Assembly: GCF_014635085.1 (NCBI RefSeq)
Contig: NZ_BMCH01000005.1
Span: forward strand, 124,001-188,000
Source of the DNA: Asaia siamensis
Lineage (GTDB): Bacteria; Pseudomonadota; Alphaproteobacteria; Acetobacterales; Acetobacteraceae
Length of the DNA: 64,000 nucleotides
Direction of reading: 5' to 3'
Under the pieces are notes generated by a model. It had not been told where the DNA came from and ran no database searches. It saw nothing but the letters and a program-made list of their open reading frames with translations. This document shows positions 8,062 to 17,648 of this stretch, piece by piece; position 1 is the first letter of the stretch, and each line of letters starts with the position of its first letter. The translations under genes were made by a program, and so were the position numbers.

Positions 8062-10794
8062 TTATCCGACGTCTTCACCATCTGTTGTTTTGGCCTTGCG
8101 CGTTTTCCTTGCCGGCTTGGCGTCGGTTTCTGTCTTAGCTGTTTTTTTCGTCGTGGCGGCAGTCTTTTTTGCGGCTGGTTTCTTGGCGGTAGCAGCCTTG
8201 GGCGCCGCTTTTTTCTTTGGCGCCGCCTTTTCAGTGCTGTCGCTTGCCGCAGCCTTTGTGGTGGTTTTGCGCGTCGTGGCCTTGCCTTTGGCCTTCAGGG
8301 GTTTGCCCTTTTCGGCCAGAAGTGCCAGCGCGTCGTCAAAGGTCACCTCATCCATCGACTGGCCCTTGGCCAGATTGGCGACCACCTGTCCGTGCTGGAC
8401 ATAGGGGCCAAAGCGCCCCTTGCGTACCAGAACGGCGGTGCCATCCTTGGGATGGGCGCCGAGGGTACGGATCGAGGCCATTTTCTTGGCCAGGGAGTCG
8501 ATGGCGCGATTGAGCCCGACGGTCAGCACGTCGTCATCGGCGTCAAGCGTGCCGAAAATAGCCCCCATCTTTACATAAGGTCCAAAGCGACCCAGCCCTG
8601 CTTCAATCATCTCGCCCGTCTCAGGATGCGGCCCGAGCTTGCGCGGAAGGGAGAGCAGGCCGAGCGCCTGATCGAGCGTCAGCTTGTCGCCTTCCAGCCC
8701 CTTGGGGATGGTTGTGCGCTTGGGCTTGATCTTCTTGTTTTCCGGATCGGCTTCGCCACGCTGCAGATACAGGCCGTAGGGGCCGCGACGTACCGTCACT
8801 TCCTCACCTGTTTCCGGGTCCTGGCCGAGGCTCTTCATGCCTTCCTTCAGGGTTTCGCCCTCGCCGCCATCTTCAGCCACGAGGCGACGCGTGAACTGGC
8901 AGGTCGGATAATTCGAGCAGCCGATAAAGGCGCCGAACTTGCCCAGACGCAGCCCCAGACGCCCGGTGCCGCAAGCCGTGCACTGGCGCGGATCGCCTCC
9001 GTCTTCACGTGTCGGGAAGAAATGCGAGCCGAGATCCTCATCGAGTGCATCAATGACATCCGAGATCTTCAGATCCTTGGTCTGGGCGACCGCGGCCGAG
9101 AAATCGCGCCAGAAGGCGGCCATGATGTCGTGCCAGTCGGCGCGACCATCCGAGATATCGTCGAGCTGCTCTTCAAGCGTTGCCGTGAAATCGGTGTCGA
9201 CATAGCGCTCGAAGAACGAGGTCAGGAATGCCGTGACCAGACGGCCCCGGTCTTCGGGGATGAAGCGACGGGCATCGAGTCGCACATAATTGCGGTCGCG
9301 CAGCACGGTCAGAATCGAGGCATAGGTCGACGGGCGTCCGATACCGATTTCTTCCATGCGCTTGACGAGGCTTGCTTCAGAGAAGCGCGGCGGCGGCTGG
9401 GTGAAATGCTGGTCGGCCTCGACACCACGAGTCGTCAGGCGCTCGCCCTCGCTCATGGCGGGCAGCACGCGGCCTTCGTCATCATCGGTCTTGGTGTCGT
9501 CCCGCCCTTCGGTATAGAGCTTGAGAAAGCCGTCAAAAGCGATGATCGAGCCATTGGCGCGCAGCGTGGTTCTGCCGGTCGAATCGGTAAGATCGGCCAC
9601 GACCTGGTCGAGTTCGGCAGATTGCATCTGCGAAGCGACGGCGCGTTTCCACACAAGTTCGTAAAGACGCATCTGCTCGCCCGAAAGATGGCGCGCCATC
9701 GATTCGGGGGTGCGGCTCACATCGGTAGGCCGGATTGCCTCATGCGCTTCCTGCGCATTCTTGGCCTTGCTCGAATAGACGCGTGGCTTTTCGGGCAGAT
9801 AGGGCGCGCCGTAGCTCTCGCCGATCATGGCGCGAATGGCGGTCACGGCCTCGGCGGCCATGGTGACACCATCGGTACGCATATAGGTGATGAGACCGAC
9901 CGTCTCGCCGCCCAGATCGACACCTTCATAAAGCTGCTGAGCGGTACGCATGGTGGTTTGCGCGCTCATACCGATCTTGCGCGAGGCTTCCTGCTGAAGC
10001 GTCGAGGTGGTGAACGGCGCTGGCGGGTTACGCTTGGCTTTCTTGCGCTCGACCGAACGCACCGAAAACGCGCTGCTGGCGACCAGATCGCGCGCGGCAT
10101 GGGCTTTTTCTGCGTTATCGAGATCGAACTGGTCGAGTTTGCGCCCGTCGAGATGGGTTAATCGTGCCGAGAAGGCGGCATTGCGTGGCGTGGCGAAGGC
10201 GCCGGTGATCGACCAGTATTCCCGGCTCTTGAAGACTTCGATCTCGGCTTCACGCTCGCAGATCAGTCGCAGTGCTACAGATTGCACGCGACCGGCACTG
10301 CGGCTGCCGGGCAGCTTGCGCCAAAGCACGGGTGAAAGCGTGAACCCGACCAGATAATCGAGCGCGCGTCGGGCCATATAGGCATCGATCAGAGGCTGAT
10401 CGAGCGCGCGCGGGTTCGCCATGGCCGTCTGCACAGCCGATTTGGTGATTTCGTTGAAAGTCACGCGCTGCACGTTCTTGCCGCGCAGCAGGTTCTTCTC
10501 TTCGAGCGCCGCACGGACATGCCAGGAGATGGCTTCGCCTTCGCGATCCGGGTCAGTGGCGAGATAGAGCGTATCGGCGTTCTTGACGGCCTTGGCGATG
10601 GTCGCGATCTGCTTGGCGCCGCGCTCATCGGTCTGCCAGTCCATGGCGAAATTCTCGTCAGGTCGCACGCTGCCGTCCTTGGGCGGCAGGTCGCGGACAT
10701 GGCCGAAGGATGCCAGAACGATAAAGTTATCGCCCAGATATTTGTTGATGGTCTTTGCCTTCGCCGGGCTTTCGACCACTACGACATCAGTCAT
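8062..10794 (-). CDS. topA: DNA topoisomerase I
   Basis: 910-residue type IA topoisomerase that relaxes negative supercoils. TOPRIM domain at the N-terminus (VVVVESPAKAKTI, ATDPDREGEAISWH), then the cleavage/strand-passage domains with the catalytic tyrosine in LITYMRTDG (residue 304). One C4 zinc ribbon (CTACG...CSNYPTC, about 615-640) is followed by three repeat domains of the alphaproteobacterial type (GRFGPYVK, GRFGPYVQHG) and a final stretch of about 80 residues almost wholly Lys/Ala/Thr, resembling histone H1 tails. That tail is known in several GC-rich bacteria to aid DNA binding and processivity. It lies 41 bp downstream of dprA on the same strand. Confidence 0.97.
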   Translation of the reverse strand: MTDVVVVESPAKAKTINKYLGDNFIVLASFGHVRDLPPKDGSVRPDENFAMDWQTDERGAKQIATIAKAVKNADTLYLATDPDREGEAISWHVRAALEEKNLLRGKNVQRVTFNEITKSAVQTAMANPRALDQPLIDAYMARRALDYLVGFTLSPVLWRKLPGSRSAGRVQSVALRLICEREAEIEVFKSREYWSITGAFATPRNAAFSARLTHLDGRKLDQFDLDNAEKAHAARDLVASSAFSVRSVERKKAKRNPPAPFTTSTLQQEASRKIGMSAQTTMRTAQQLYEGVDLGGETVGLITYMRTDGVTMAAEAVTAIRAMIGESYGAPYLPEKPRVYSSKAKNAQEAHEAIRPTDVSRTPESMARHLSGEQMRLYELVWKRAVASQMQSAELDQVVADLTDSTGRTTLRANGSIIAFDGFLKLYTEGRDDTKTDDDEGRVLPAMSEGERLTTRGVEADQHFTQPPPRFSEASLVKRMEEIGIGRPSTYASILTVLRDRNYVRLDARRFIPEDRGRLVTAFLTSFFERYVDTDFTATLEEQLDDISDGRADWHDIMAAFWRDFSAAVAQTKDLKISDVIDALDEDLGSHFFPTREDGGDPRQCTACGTGRLGLRLGKFGAFIGCSNYPTCQFTRRLVAEDGGEGETLKEGMKSLGQDPETGEEVTVRRGPYGLYLQRGEADPENKKIKPKRTTIPKGLEGDKLTLDQALGLLSLPRKLGPHPETGEMIEAGLGRFGPYVKMGAIFGTLDADDDVLTVGLNRAIDSLAKKMASIRTLGAHPKDGTAVLVRKGRFGPYVQHGQVVANLAKGQSMDEVTFDDALALLAEKGKPLKAKGKATTRKTTTKAAASDSTEKAAPKKKAAPKAATAKKPAAKKTAATTKKTAKTETDAKPARKTRKAKTTDGEDVG

Positions 10795-10835
10795 CTCTAC
10801 TCCAGAACCGCTCCGGCCTGCTCGGAACCGGCGAA

Positions 10836-11963
10836 TCAGGCTGACAGCACAACCTGACCCCCGGGAAGGAAGGTCGCTATGCCGCCAAGTTCGAGTTCTG
10901 ACAGGGCGGACAGCACCATGGATACCGAGAACTGGCAGCGCGCCACGATATCGTCAACTGCCACTGGTGTTGGAGAAAGGAGATCGCGCAGCGTTTCACG
11001 CACTTCCTCGGGCGTCGGCGCAGGGGCAAAGTCAGGCTGGTCCGGCTCTGAAAACCCCGGCAGCCCGGTCCATTTAGGAGTCTTGAGCGGCTCATTGCCA
11101 GTACCGATCTGGCTGAGTACGTCCTGCGCCGTTTCCGTCAGAATCGCGCCTTGTCGCAGCAGATCATTGCCACCGCGAGAGCGCGGGTCGAGCGGTGAGC
11201 CAGGCACGGCAAACACGTCGCGGCCATAATCGAGGGCAAGGCGTGCGGTAATCAATGTGCCCGAGCGCAGGGCAGCTTCCACCAGAATGACACCAAGCGA
11301 GAGCCCGGCGATCAGCCTGTTGCGCCGTGGAAAGTGACTGGCCTGGGGAATTGTGCCGAGCGGGGCCTCTGTCACGATGCAGCCGCGTTCGGCCACGGCG
11401 CGGTAGAGACCTTCGTTTTCCGGCGGATAGAAACAGTCGAGGCCCCCTGCGGCGGCCCCGATGGTCATGCCGGGATGCAGTGCCGCCCTATGCGCCACGG
11501 AATCGATGCCCCGGGCGAGGCCGGACACAATGACACAGCCCTCAAGCGCAAGCGCGCCGCTCAGACTTTCGGCAATGCGCAGCCCCCCGGCAGAGGCATT
11601 GCGGGCGCCAACGATCCCTATGGTGCGTCCGCAAAGAAGCTCGGCCCTGCCCCATATGTTCAGCACGGGCGGGGCATCGGGAATCCGTGCCAACAGGGGG
11701 GGATAATCGGCGTCGCCGATCACCATCATCCGACCGCCGAGCCGTTCGAGCGCGACCTGTTCTTCCTGAACCGATTCGCGTGAGGGAATGCTGACGCCAC
11801 CCCGTCGCCCCGCCTTGCGTGCACGCTCCGGCAGGGCGTCGATGGCAACGTCAGCCGAGCCGTGCTCGTTCAGAAGGCGTCTGAAATTGACCGGACCAAT
11901 CCCGTCAGTACGTGCGAGACGCACCATGTCGATGCGTTCGTTGCCTGAAGGAGAGGGCGCCAT
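10836..11963 (-). CDS. dprA: DNA-processing protein DprA
   Basis: 375 residues. N-terminal helix-hairpin-helix-like region (VRLARTDGIGPVNFRRLL), central Rossmann fold with GARNASAGGLRIA, GLARGIDSVAH, GGLDCFYPPEN and HFPRRNRLIAGLS, and a C-terminal winged helix (residues about 300-375). DprA loads RecA onto incoming single-stranded DNA during natural transformation. It sits between plsY and topA, the usual alphaproteobacterial order, 6 bp after plsY. With comEC further along the window this shows that at least two transformation proteins are encoded here. Confidence 0.95.
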   Translation of the reverse strand: MAPSPSGNERIDMVRLARTDGIGPVNFRRLLNEHGSADVAIDALPERARKAGRRGGVSIPSRESVQEEQVALERLGGRMMVIGDADYPPLLARIPDAPPVLNIWGRAELLCGRTIGIVGARNASAGGLRIAESLSGALALEGCVIVSGLARGIDSVAHRAALHPGMTIGAAAGGLDCFYPPENEGLYRAVAERGCIVTEAPLGTIPQASHFPRRNRLIAGLSLGVILVEAALRSGTLITARLALDYGRDVFAVPGSPLDPRSRGGNDLLRQGAILTETAQDVLSQIGTGNEPLKTPKWTGLPGFSEPDQPDFAPAPTPEEVRETLRDLLSPTPVAVDDIVARCQFSVSMVLSALSELELGGIATFLPGGQVVLSA

Positions 11964-11969
11964 TAGCCG

Positions 11970-12620
11970 TCAGATTTCCCGCTTCTTCTGCGGGGGCGGG
12001 TCGATGTTGATCCGCGATTCGCGACCCAGGATCAGGCGCCGTATATTGCTGGTATGACGCAGCAGGATGATGAGCGTCAGAATCAGCGTAGCAATAGGCA
12101 GAGGGCTATGCAGAGGCTGCTCACTGAGCGGCGGCATCAGAAAAGGCGCCACCGCAAACGCTGCGAGCGCCCCGGCAGAAGAGATGCGTGAGAGCTTGGC
12201 CACGGCAAGCCAGACGATGCAGCAGGCAATGCCTACTGGCCAGCACAGGGCAAAAAACACGCCCAGTCCGGTCGCGACACCCTTGCCGCCACGAAACTTC
12301 AGCCAGACCGGAAAGCAGTGGCCGATAACGACGCTGACACCGGCAATCGCCATGCCGGTTTGCAGATCGGCATCAAGCAGGAGCCGCACCATCAGAACGG
12401 CAAGCGCGCCCTTGAGCGCGTCGAGCAGCAGCGTGGCCGCAGCCAGACCCTTGCGTCCGGTACGCAGAACGTTGGTGGCGCCGATATTGCCCGACCCGAT
12501 TTTGCGGATGTCTCCCGCGCCGCCGAGATGGCTGATCAGCAGGCCGAACGGGATACTGCCAATCAGATAGGCCAGCCCGGCGCAGAGCAGAAAAGGCGGC
12601 GTCAGCAGCGTGTGGATCAT
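11970..12620 (-). CDS. plsY: Glycerol-3-phosphate acyltransferase PlsY
   Basis: 216-residue inner-membrane enzyme with about five to six membrane spans that transfers an acyl group from acyl-phosphate to glycerol-3-phosphate, the first step of phospholipid synthesis. The three cytosolic motifs are visible: GSGNIGATNVLR (residues about 43-54), HCFPVWLKFRGGKGVAT (about 105-121) and HTSNIRRL near the end. ATG 12620 overlaps the pyrC stop by 4 bp (ATGA), which fixes the start and indicates translational coupling; longer in-frame starts lie inside pyrC. Confidence 0.95.
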   Translation of the reverse strand: MIHTLLTPPFLLCAGLAYLIGSIPFGLLISHLGGAGDIRKIGSGNIGATNVLRTGRKGLAAATLLLDALKGALAVLMVRLLLDADLQTGMAIAGVSVVIGHCFPVWLKFRGGKGVATGLGVFFALCWPVGIACCIVWLAVAKLSRISSAGALAAFAVAPFLMPPLSEQPLHSPLPIATLILTLIILLRHTSNIRRLILGRESRINIDPPPQKKREI

Positions 12621-13909
12621 GCTGCCTCCCCGCCATAGACATGCCGTCCGGCTTTCCATGTGCCGAGAACACGGCCCCTGAGGCTGCGTCCGTCGAACGG
12701 GGTATTCTGGGCGCGGCCCGGCTGGTTGCCAGCCTCGACCACCCATTCGGCCTCGGGGTCGAACAGGCACAGATCGGCGCTGGCGCCGTCACGCAGGGTG
12801 CCGGCATCGCTGCCGAGCAGCTGCGCCGGGTTGCGCGTCATCAGGGTGATCAGTTGGGGCAGGGTCAGTGTCCCCTCATGCACGAGAGAGAGCCCGACAC
12901 CGAGAAGCGTGGTCAGGCCCGTGCCGCCTGCGCTGGCCTGAGCAAAAGGCAGGCGCTTGTCATCGGCGTCCCATGGTGCGTGATCCGACGCGATGGCATC
13001 GATCGTGCCATCGGCCAGCGCCGCACAGACGGCGAGGCGATCTTCTTCCGCACGCAGGGGCGGCGAGAGCTTGGCATAGGTACGAAACGCGCCGATCGCG
13101 TCTTCATTGAGCGCGAAATAGGGGGGTGCCGTATCGCAGGTGATTGACAGGCCGCGCGCCTTGGCCTGGCGGATCAGGGCCAGACCCTCACCCGTCGAGA
13201 CATGACCGAAATGCAGACGGGCGCCGGTCATTTCGGCAAGGCGGATATCACGGGCGATCAGGATGGCCTCGGCCGCTGCCGGAATCTGGGCCAGCCCCAT
13301 GCGTGTCGCGAGCGCGCCAGCCGTCGCCGTGCCCCCCTTGGCGAGTGACGGATCTTCGGGATGCTGCACCACAAGGGCATCAATGCCCTTGGCATAGGCC
13401 AGAAGCTGGCGCATGCGCTTGGTGTCGGCAATGGCATGAATGCCATCTGTGAAAGCCACGGCGCCCGCTTCACGCAGCATGCCGAGTTCCGCCATTTCCT
13501 CGCCATTGCAGCCCTTGGTCAGCGCGCCATAGGGCAGGATGCTGACCAGACCCGTCTCTTCGCCACGGCCACGCAGCAGGCGCACCAGCGCAGGCTCGTC
13601 GATGGCCGGTTTGGAGTTCGGCAGGGCAGCCAGCGTGGTCACGCCGCCCGAGACAGCGGCACGGGCGCATGAGGCGATGGTTTCGCGATATTCGAAGCCC
13701 GGCTCACCGATCGCCACACGCATATCGACGAGGCCCGGAGAAAGAACGGCGCCCTTGCCGTCAATGATCTCGGCGTTCTCAGGCTTGCCCTCGGCGCCCG
13801 CCTTGTCCTGACCGGCAATGCGGCCCTCTCTGACCAGAAGGCGGCCGGAGGTGTCCGTGCCGGTTTCGGGGTCGATCAGACGAACATTTTCAAAAACAAG
13901 ATCGGTCAT
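12617..13909 (-). CDS. pyrC: Dihydroorotase-like protein lacking the His-x-His metal site
   Basis: 430-residue amidohydrolase of the class I dihydroorotase type. The fold hallmarks are present: [36 protein letters not shown] (with the Asp that replaces carboxylated Lys in class I enzymes), [15 protein letters not shown] and AIASDHAPW. However, the strand-1 motif that should read D-x-H-x-H is [10 protein letters not shown] here, so both histidines that bind the alpha zinc are missing. Homologues like this sit in the same plsY-pyrC-pyrB order in other alphaproteobacteria, and Pseudomonas PyrX is an inactive analogue needed for aspartate transcarbamoylase assembly. The likely role is therefore a structural partner of PyrB; an active dihydroorotase should exist elsewhere. 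It overlaps both neighbours by 4 bp. Confidence 0.88.
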   Translation of the reverse strand: MTDLVFENVRLIDPETGTDTSGRLLVREGRIAGQDKAGAEGKPENAEIIDGKGAVLSPGLVDMRVAIGEPGFEYRETIASCARAAVSGGVTTLAALPNSKPAIDEPALVRLLRGRGEETGLVSILPYGALTKGCNGEEMAELGMLREAGAVAFTDGIHAIADTKRMRQLLAYAKGIDALVVQHPEDPSLAKGGTATAGALATRMGLAQIPAAAEAILIARDIRLAEMTGARLHFGHVSTGEGLALIRQAKARGLSITCDTAPPYFALNEDAIGAFRTYAKLSPPLRAEEDRLAVCAALADGTIDAIASDHAPWDADDKRLPFAQASAGGTGLTTLLGVGLSLVHEGTLTLPQLITLMTRNPAQLLGSDAGTLRDGASADLCLFDPEAEWVVEAGNQPGRAQNTPFDGRSLRGRVLGTWKAGRHVYGGEAA

Positions 13910-14847
13910 GACGCTGTCCGCATGCGTGAAAGTCGGTCAAGAACGGCCATGCGCACGGCAACGCCCATCTCTACCTGTTCCTGAATGACGCTCTGCACCG
14001 AATCGGCCACGTCCGATGCGATCTCTACGCCACGATTCATGGGGCCCGGATGCATTACCAGCGCGCCCGGCTTGGCCAGCGCAAGGCGACGGCTGTCAAC
14101 GCCATAGAAGCGGAAGAACTCGCGCGCGCTCGGCACCAGACCGGCGCCCATGCGCTCGCGCTGCAGACGCAGGGTCATCACCACATCGGCGTCCCGCAGC
14201 CCGCTTTCCATATCATGATGGATCGACACGGCCCCGAGGGAGGCCATGGCGGCAGGCACCAGGGTTGGCGGCCCGACGAGACGCACCTTGCTGCCCATGG
14301 CGGTCAGAAGATGGATGTTGGAGCGCGCCACCCGGCTATGGCCGACATCGCCGCAGATGGCGACAGTGAGGCCGCTCAGCGTGCCGAGATGGCGCTTGAT
14401 GGTCAGCGCATCGAGCAGCGCCTGTGTCGGATGTTCATGCATCCCGTCACCGGCATTGACGACGCTGGCCTCGACCTTCTGCGCCAGAAGGGCCGGAGCC
14501 CCCGACTGGGCATGCCGCACCACCAGAAGGTCGCAGCGCATGGCATTCAGCGTGGCGGCCGTGTCGAGAAGCGTTTCGCCCTTGTTCACCGAAGACGTGG
14601 CCACCGTCATGTTGATGACATCGGCCCCGAGACGCTTGCCCGCCAGCTCGAAGCTGGTGCGGGTGCGGGTGCTGTCCTCGAAGAACATGTTGATCACGGT
14701 GCGGCCGCGCAGCGCATCACGGGGCGCGGTACGCGAGCGGCTCAGCAGGGCATAATTCGCCGCGAGATCGAGGAAAGGCGTGATCTCTTCGGCGCTCATG
14801 CCTTCGAGGCCGAGCAGATGGTGCTTTCGGGCGAGCGGGTCAGCCAT
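13906..14847 (-). CDS. pyrB: Aspartate carbamoyltransferase catalytic subunit
   Basis: 313 residues; catalyses condensation of carbamoyl phosphate and aspartate in pyrimidine synthesis. Motifs: [13 protein letters not shown] (carbamoyl-phosphate loop), [13 protein letters not shown] (80s loop), [22 protein letters not shown] (240s-type loop) and [12 protein letters not shown]. The size is that of a catalytic chain; no pyrI regulatory gene is adjacent. It overlaps gltX by 8 bp upstream and the pyrC-like gene by 4 bp downstream, consistent with co-production of the two proteins as one complex. Confidence 0.96.
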   Translation of the reverse strand: MADPLARKHHLLGLEGMSAEEITPFLDLAANYALLSRSRTAPRDALRGRTVINMFFEDSTRTRTSFELAGKRLGADVINMTVATSSVNKGETLLDTAATLNAMRCDLLVVRHAQSGAPALLAQKVEASVVNAGDGMHEHPTQALLDALTIKRHLGTLSGLTVAICGDVGHSRVARSNIHLLTAMGSKVRLVGPPTLVPAAMASLGAVSIHHDMESGLRDADVVMTLRLQRERMGAGLVPSAREFFRFYGVDSRRLALAKPGALVMHPGPMNRGVEIASDVADSVQSVIQEQVEMGVAVRMAVLDRLSRMRTAS

Positions 14848-16246
14848 GCGCGATCGCGGCTCCTATACGGGCCAGAACCTCGTCCCGGCCAAGGGCTTGC
14901 AGGGTCAGGTCGATACCGGGCGAGACCGTGCTGCCGGTCATGGCGGCGCGCAGGGGCTGCGCGACCTGGCCGAGCTTGATGGCCTTGTTTTCGGCAAATT
15001 CGCGAAGCGCCCCGTCGATGGCAGCAGCCTCGAAAGGCTCGACCAGAGCGAGCGCCTGAGCGACGCCGCGCAGCACGTCCTTGCCCTCTTCCGAAAGCTG
15101 CTTCTGTGCCTTGGCGTCATAGGTGAAGGGCAGGGAGCGCCCCAGAAACGCTGCGCTGTCTGCCAGTTCGGTCAGCATCTTGGCGCGTTCCTTGAGGCCC
15201 GGCATCAGCGTCAGCACCCGGGCGTGCAGGGTGTCATCGACTGTGACATCCTCGCGCTCCTTCAGGCGCTCGATCACGTCATTCGTCAGGCGGGCATCAT
15301 CGGCCTCGCGCATATAGACGCCATTGAGATGGGTCAGCTTGATGTAATCCATGCGCGAAGGCGAACGACCTACGCCATCCAGATCGAACAGGCGGATCTG
15401 TTCTTCGCGGTTCAGGATCTCGGCATCGCCATGACCCCAGCCCAGACGCAGCAGGTAATTGCACAGAGCTTCGGGCAGGAAACCCTCATCGCGGAATTCC
15501 ACCACCGACTGGGCGCCGTGACGCTTGGAGAGCTTGGCGCCATCAGGGCCATGGATGAGCGGCAGATGGGCGAAATGCGGCAGATTCCAGCCCATGGCAC
15601 GATAGATCATTGCCTGACGGAAGGTGTTCGTCAGATGGTCGTCACCGCGAATGACATGGGTGATGGCCATATCATGATCATCGCAGACCACGGCATGGAG
15701 ATAGGTCGGTGTGCCATCCGAGCGCAGGATGATCAGGTCGTCCATTTCGGCATTGGCCACGCGGACCTCGCCCTGAACCAGATCGTTGATGACGGTCTCG
15801 CCGTCGCGTGGTGCCTTGAGGCGCACAGCAAAAGGCGCGCCCTCAGGGGCTTCGGAAGGGTCGCGATCGCGCCACATGCCGTTATAGCGGGGCGGCTGGC
15901 CATTCGCGATGGCGTCTTCGCGCATCTGCTTCAGCTCATCGGCGGTGCAATAGCAGCGATAGGCCAGCCCCGTTGCCAGCAATTCCTGAGCCACTTCCGT
16001 GTGGCGCCCCTGCCGCGTGGACTGGAACACGGGTTCCTCATCCGCCGTGATTCCCATCCAGGCCAGACCTTCGAAGATCACATCGACTGCGCGCTGCGTG
16101 GAGCGCTCGCGATCCGTATCCTCGATTCTGAGCAGGAATTGCCCGCCATGGTGGCGGGCGAAGAGGAAATTGAACAGGGCCGCACGGGCATTGCCGATAT
16201 GCAGCAAGCCGGTGGGAGAGGGGGCAAAGCGTGTGCGAACGGTCAT
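14840..16246 (-). CDS. gltX: Glutamate--tRNA ligase
   Basis: 468 residues from ATG 16246, giving [19 protein letters not shown]; an in-frame start further upstream has no homology to the family. Class I aminoacyl-tRNA synthetase: HIGN variant of the HIGH motif (residues about 15-18), a zinc-like loop region containing CYCTADEL, and the KMSKS-type loop AKLSKRHGA (about 245). The C-terminal half is the anticodon-binding helical cage. Alphaproteobacteria often carry two GltX paralogues, one charging tRNA-Gln for later amidation; which of these this is cannot be told. The gene heads the gltX-pyrB-pyrC-plsY run. Confidence 0.95.
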   Translation of the reverse strand: MTVRTRFAPSPTGLLHIGNARAALFNFLFARHHGGQFLLRIEDTDRERSTQRAVDVIFEGLAWMGITADEEPVFQSTRQGRHTEVAQELLATGLAYRCYCTADELKQMREDAIANGQPPRYNGMWRDRDPSEAPEGAPFAVRLKAPRDGETVINDLVQGEVRVANAEMDDLIILRSDGTPTYLHAVVCDDHDMAITHVIRGDDHLTNTFRQAMIYRAMGWNLPHFAHLPLIHGPDGAKLSKRHGAQSVVEFRDEGFLPEALCNYLLRLGWGHGDAEILNREEQIRLFDLDGVGRSPSRMDYIKLTHLNGVYMREADDARLTNDVIERLKEREDVTVDDTLHARVLTLMPGLKERAKMLTELADSAAFLGRSLPFTYDAKAQKQLSEEGKDVLRGVAQALALVEPFEAAAIDGALREFAENKAIKLGQVAQPLRAAMTGSTVSPGIDLTLQALGRDEVLARIGAAIAHG

Positions 16247-16324
16247 GGCAGCTGCATAGCATGATTGAGGCCAGCACACTACCGGAGCGCGCTTTGTTGA
16301 GAAGCCGCTCATGCCCTGCGGCCT

Positions 16325-16478
16325 GCCTCTTTGGGAACCTGCGAGACGGGGGAAAGGCGCGTGCCTCTCGTGGGGGAAGCGGCCCATGGCGACCGCAGGT
16401 TCTGCCCGGCTGGCTTGAGAGGCGCCGCCCCTTGTTCTGCCAGAAAGCCCCGGCCCATCGGGAACCCGTCTGTCGGGG
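16325..16478 (+). ncRNA. Candidate structured RNA (unassigned)
   Basis: The 268-bp spacer between divergent gltX and the permease-like gene is GC-rich and full of nested pairing: GCCTCT (16325-16330) with AGAGGC (16418-16423), AACCTGCG (16336-16343) with CGCAGGTT (16394-16401), inner hairpins such as GGC/GCC at 16356-16365, then CCCCG/CGGGG around an internal CGGG-AA-CCCG hairpin (about 16449-16478) followed by TTT. A closing stem, open bubble, long inner stem and terminal hairpin is the layout of many small RNAs, but no family consensus was recognised and strand is a guess. It could instead be only the 5' leader of the plus-strand gene. Confidence 0.2.
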
Positions 16479-16514
16479 TTTGCATGGCGCAGTATTCGAT
16501 GTCACGATATCGAT

Positions 16515-17585
16515 ATGAAAAAACCTTTTTCCCGTATGCTTCTTGCTTCTGTTGCGCTCTGTCTAGGGGGCGTAATGCCTGCTCTGGCTGAGGAGAGTGT
16601 CTCACCCAGAGTGATTATTGTCGCAGGGTGGGAAAACGGTGCCGATACGGGCGATGCGCCGGGTGAATATCAGGACTGGGTCGAGCGCGAGCATCTGACC
16701 GAACCCGTGGCCGTGCGTGGCGTGAAGGAGCCGATTCTGCGACGCAATGCGCAGGGAGTTTACGGGCTCGTTCTGCGGTCCGGGGCATCGGAGCTGATGG
16801 CACTGGCACTCGACCCGGCATTCGATCTGAAAAAGACCTACTGGATCTTCACAGGTATCTCCGGCGTCAATCCTAATGTGGCGTCTGTCGGCAGCGTGGC
16901 CTGGGCGCGCTGGGTGGTGGATGGCGATGCCCTGCGTGAGCTCGATGACCGGTCGATTCCTGCCGACTGGCCTTACGGGCTATACGCAATCGGGGCAGAG
17001 CGCCCCAATACGCTGCCTAAGGATGCCAATCATTATGGCTCGGTAACCGATGTGGCGCAGCTGACCAAGGCCTATCCGCTCAATCAGGGGCTGGCCCGCT
17101 GGGCCTATGATCTGAGCAAGGGCGTCAAACTGGCCGACGATCCCGAGATCGCCCGGCGGCGCAAGGCGTGGCCGGCAGGTTCTCCTGCCAGCAAACCGCC
17201 CATGATTCTCATGGGTGAGACATTGGGGGCGCTGCGCTACTGGCATGGCGAAGCCCGCAATAAATGGGCGCAGGACTGGGTGAAGCTCTGGACGAAAAAT
17301 CAGGGCGTGTTCGTCATGACCAATGAAGAAAGCCAGACCAACCAGAAGGAAATGCGCCTTCTGGCCCAATGGGGTTATGTGGCGCCAGACCGCATCATGG
17401 TGCTGCGCTCCGGTTCGAATCCCTCCCTGCCGTCACCGGGCGTGCCGCTCACCCAGTCCATGGGTGATGAGGGCCCGGGCCAGATCATGGCTTTCGACAA
17501 TAACGAGCGTGCTGGAGCCCCTGTCGTAGCGGAGCTGGTCAAACACTGGGATCGCTACCAGGATCATGTTCCCTCCGCCCCCTGA
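16515..17585 (+). CDS. Purine nucleoside permease (NUP) family exported protein
   Basis: 356 residues with a signal peptide (MKKPFSRMLL, cleavage near ALA-EE, residue 25). The body matches the NUP family named for Candida NUP1: DPAFDLKKTYWIFTGISGVNP, VASVGSVAWARWVV, ANHYGSVTDVAQLTKAYPLNQGLA, and MGETLGALRYWHG. Despite the permease name, the protein has no membrane segments besides the signal and resembles nucleoside phosphorylase folds, so a periplasmic purine-nucleoside-binding or processing role is more likely; that is inference. The ATG is in a palindromic AT-rich setting (ATCGATAT just before it). It is monocistronic or co-transcribed with comEC 63 bp downstream. Confidence 0.83.
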   Translation: MKKPFSRMLLASVALCLGGVMPALAEESVSPRVIIVAGWENGADTGDAPGEYQDWVEREHLTEPVAVRGVKEPILRRNAQGVYGLVLRSGASELMALALDPAFDLKKTYWIFTGISGVNPNVASVGSVAWARWVVDGDALRELDDRSIPADWPYGLYAIGAERPNTLPKDANHYGSVTDVAQLTKAYPLNQGLARWAYDLSKGVKLADDPEIARRRKAWPAGSPASKPPMILMGETLGALRYWHGEARNKWAQDWVKLWTKNQGVFVMTNEESQTNQKEMRLLAQWGYVAPDRIMVLRSGSNPSLPSPGVPLTQSMGDEGPGQIMAFDNNERAGAPVVAELVKHWDRYQDHVPSAP

Positions 17586-17648
17586 CAATCCCGGGTCGGG
17601 GGACTCCAGAGGGCGTACGTCTTCTGACGGGAGGCGGGGAGAAGCCCC

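Noticed and set aside
8392-10161. Long open frame antisense to topA (589 codons).
   Set aside because: A shadow of GC-rich coding DNA; no ribosome site, domain or low-complexity-free protein character, and topA on the other strand is certain.
14780-16264. Open frame of 494 codons antisense to gltX.
   Set aside because: gltX motifs on the other strand account for the sequence; the antisense product has no recognisable features.
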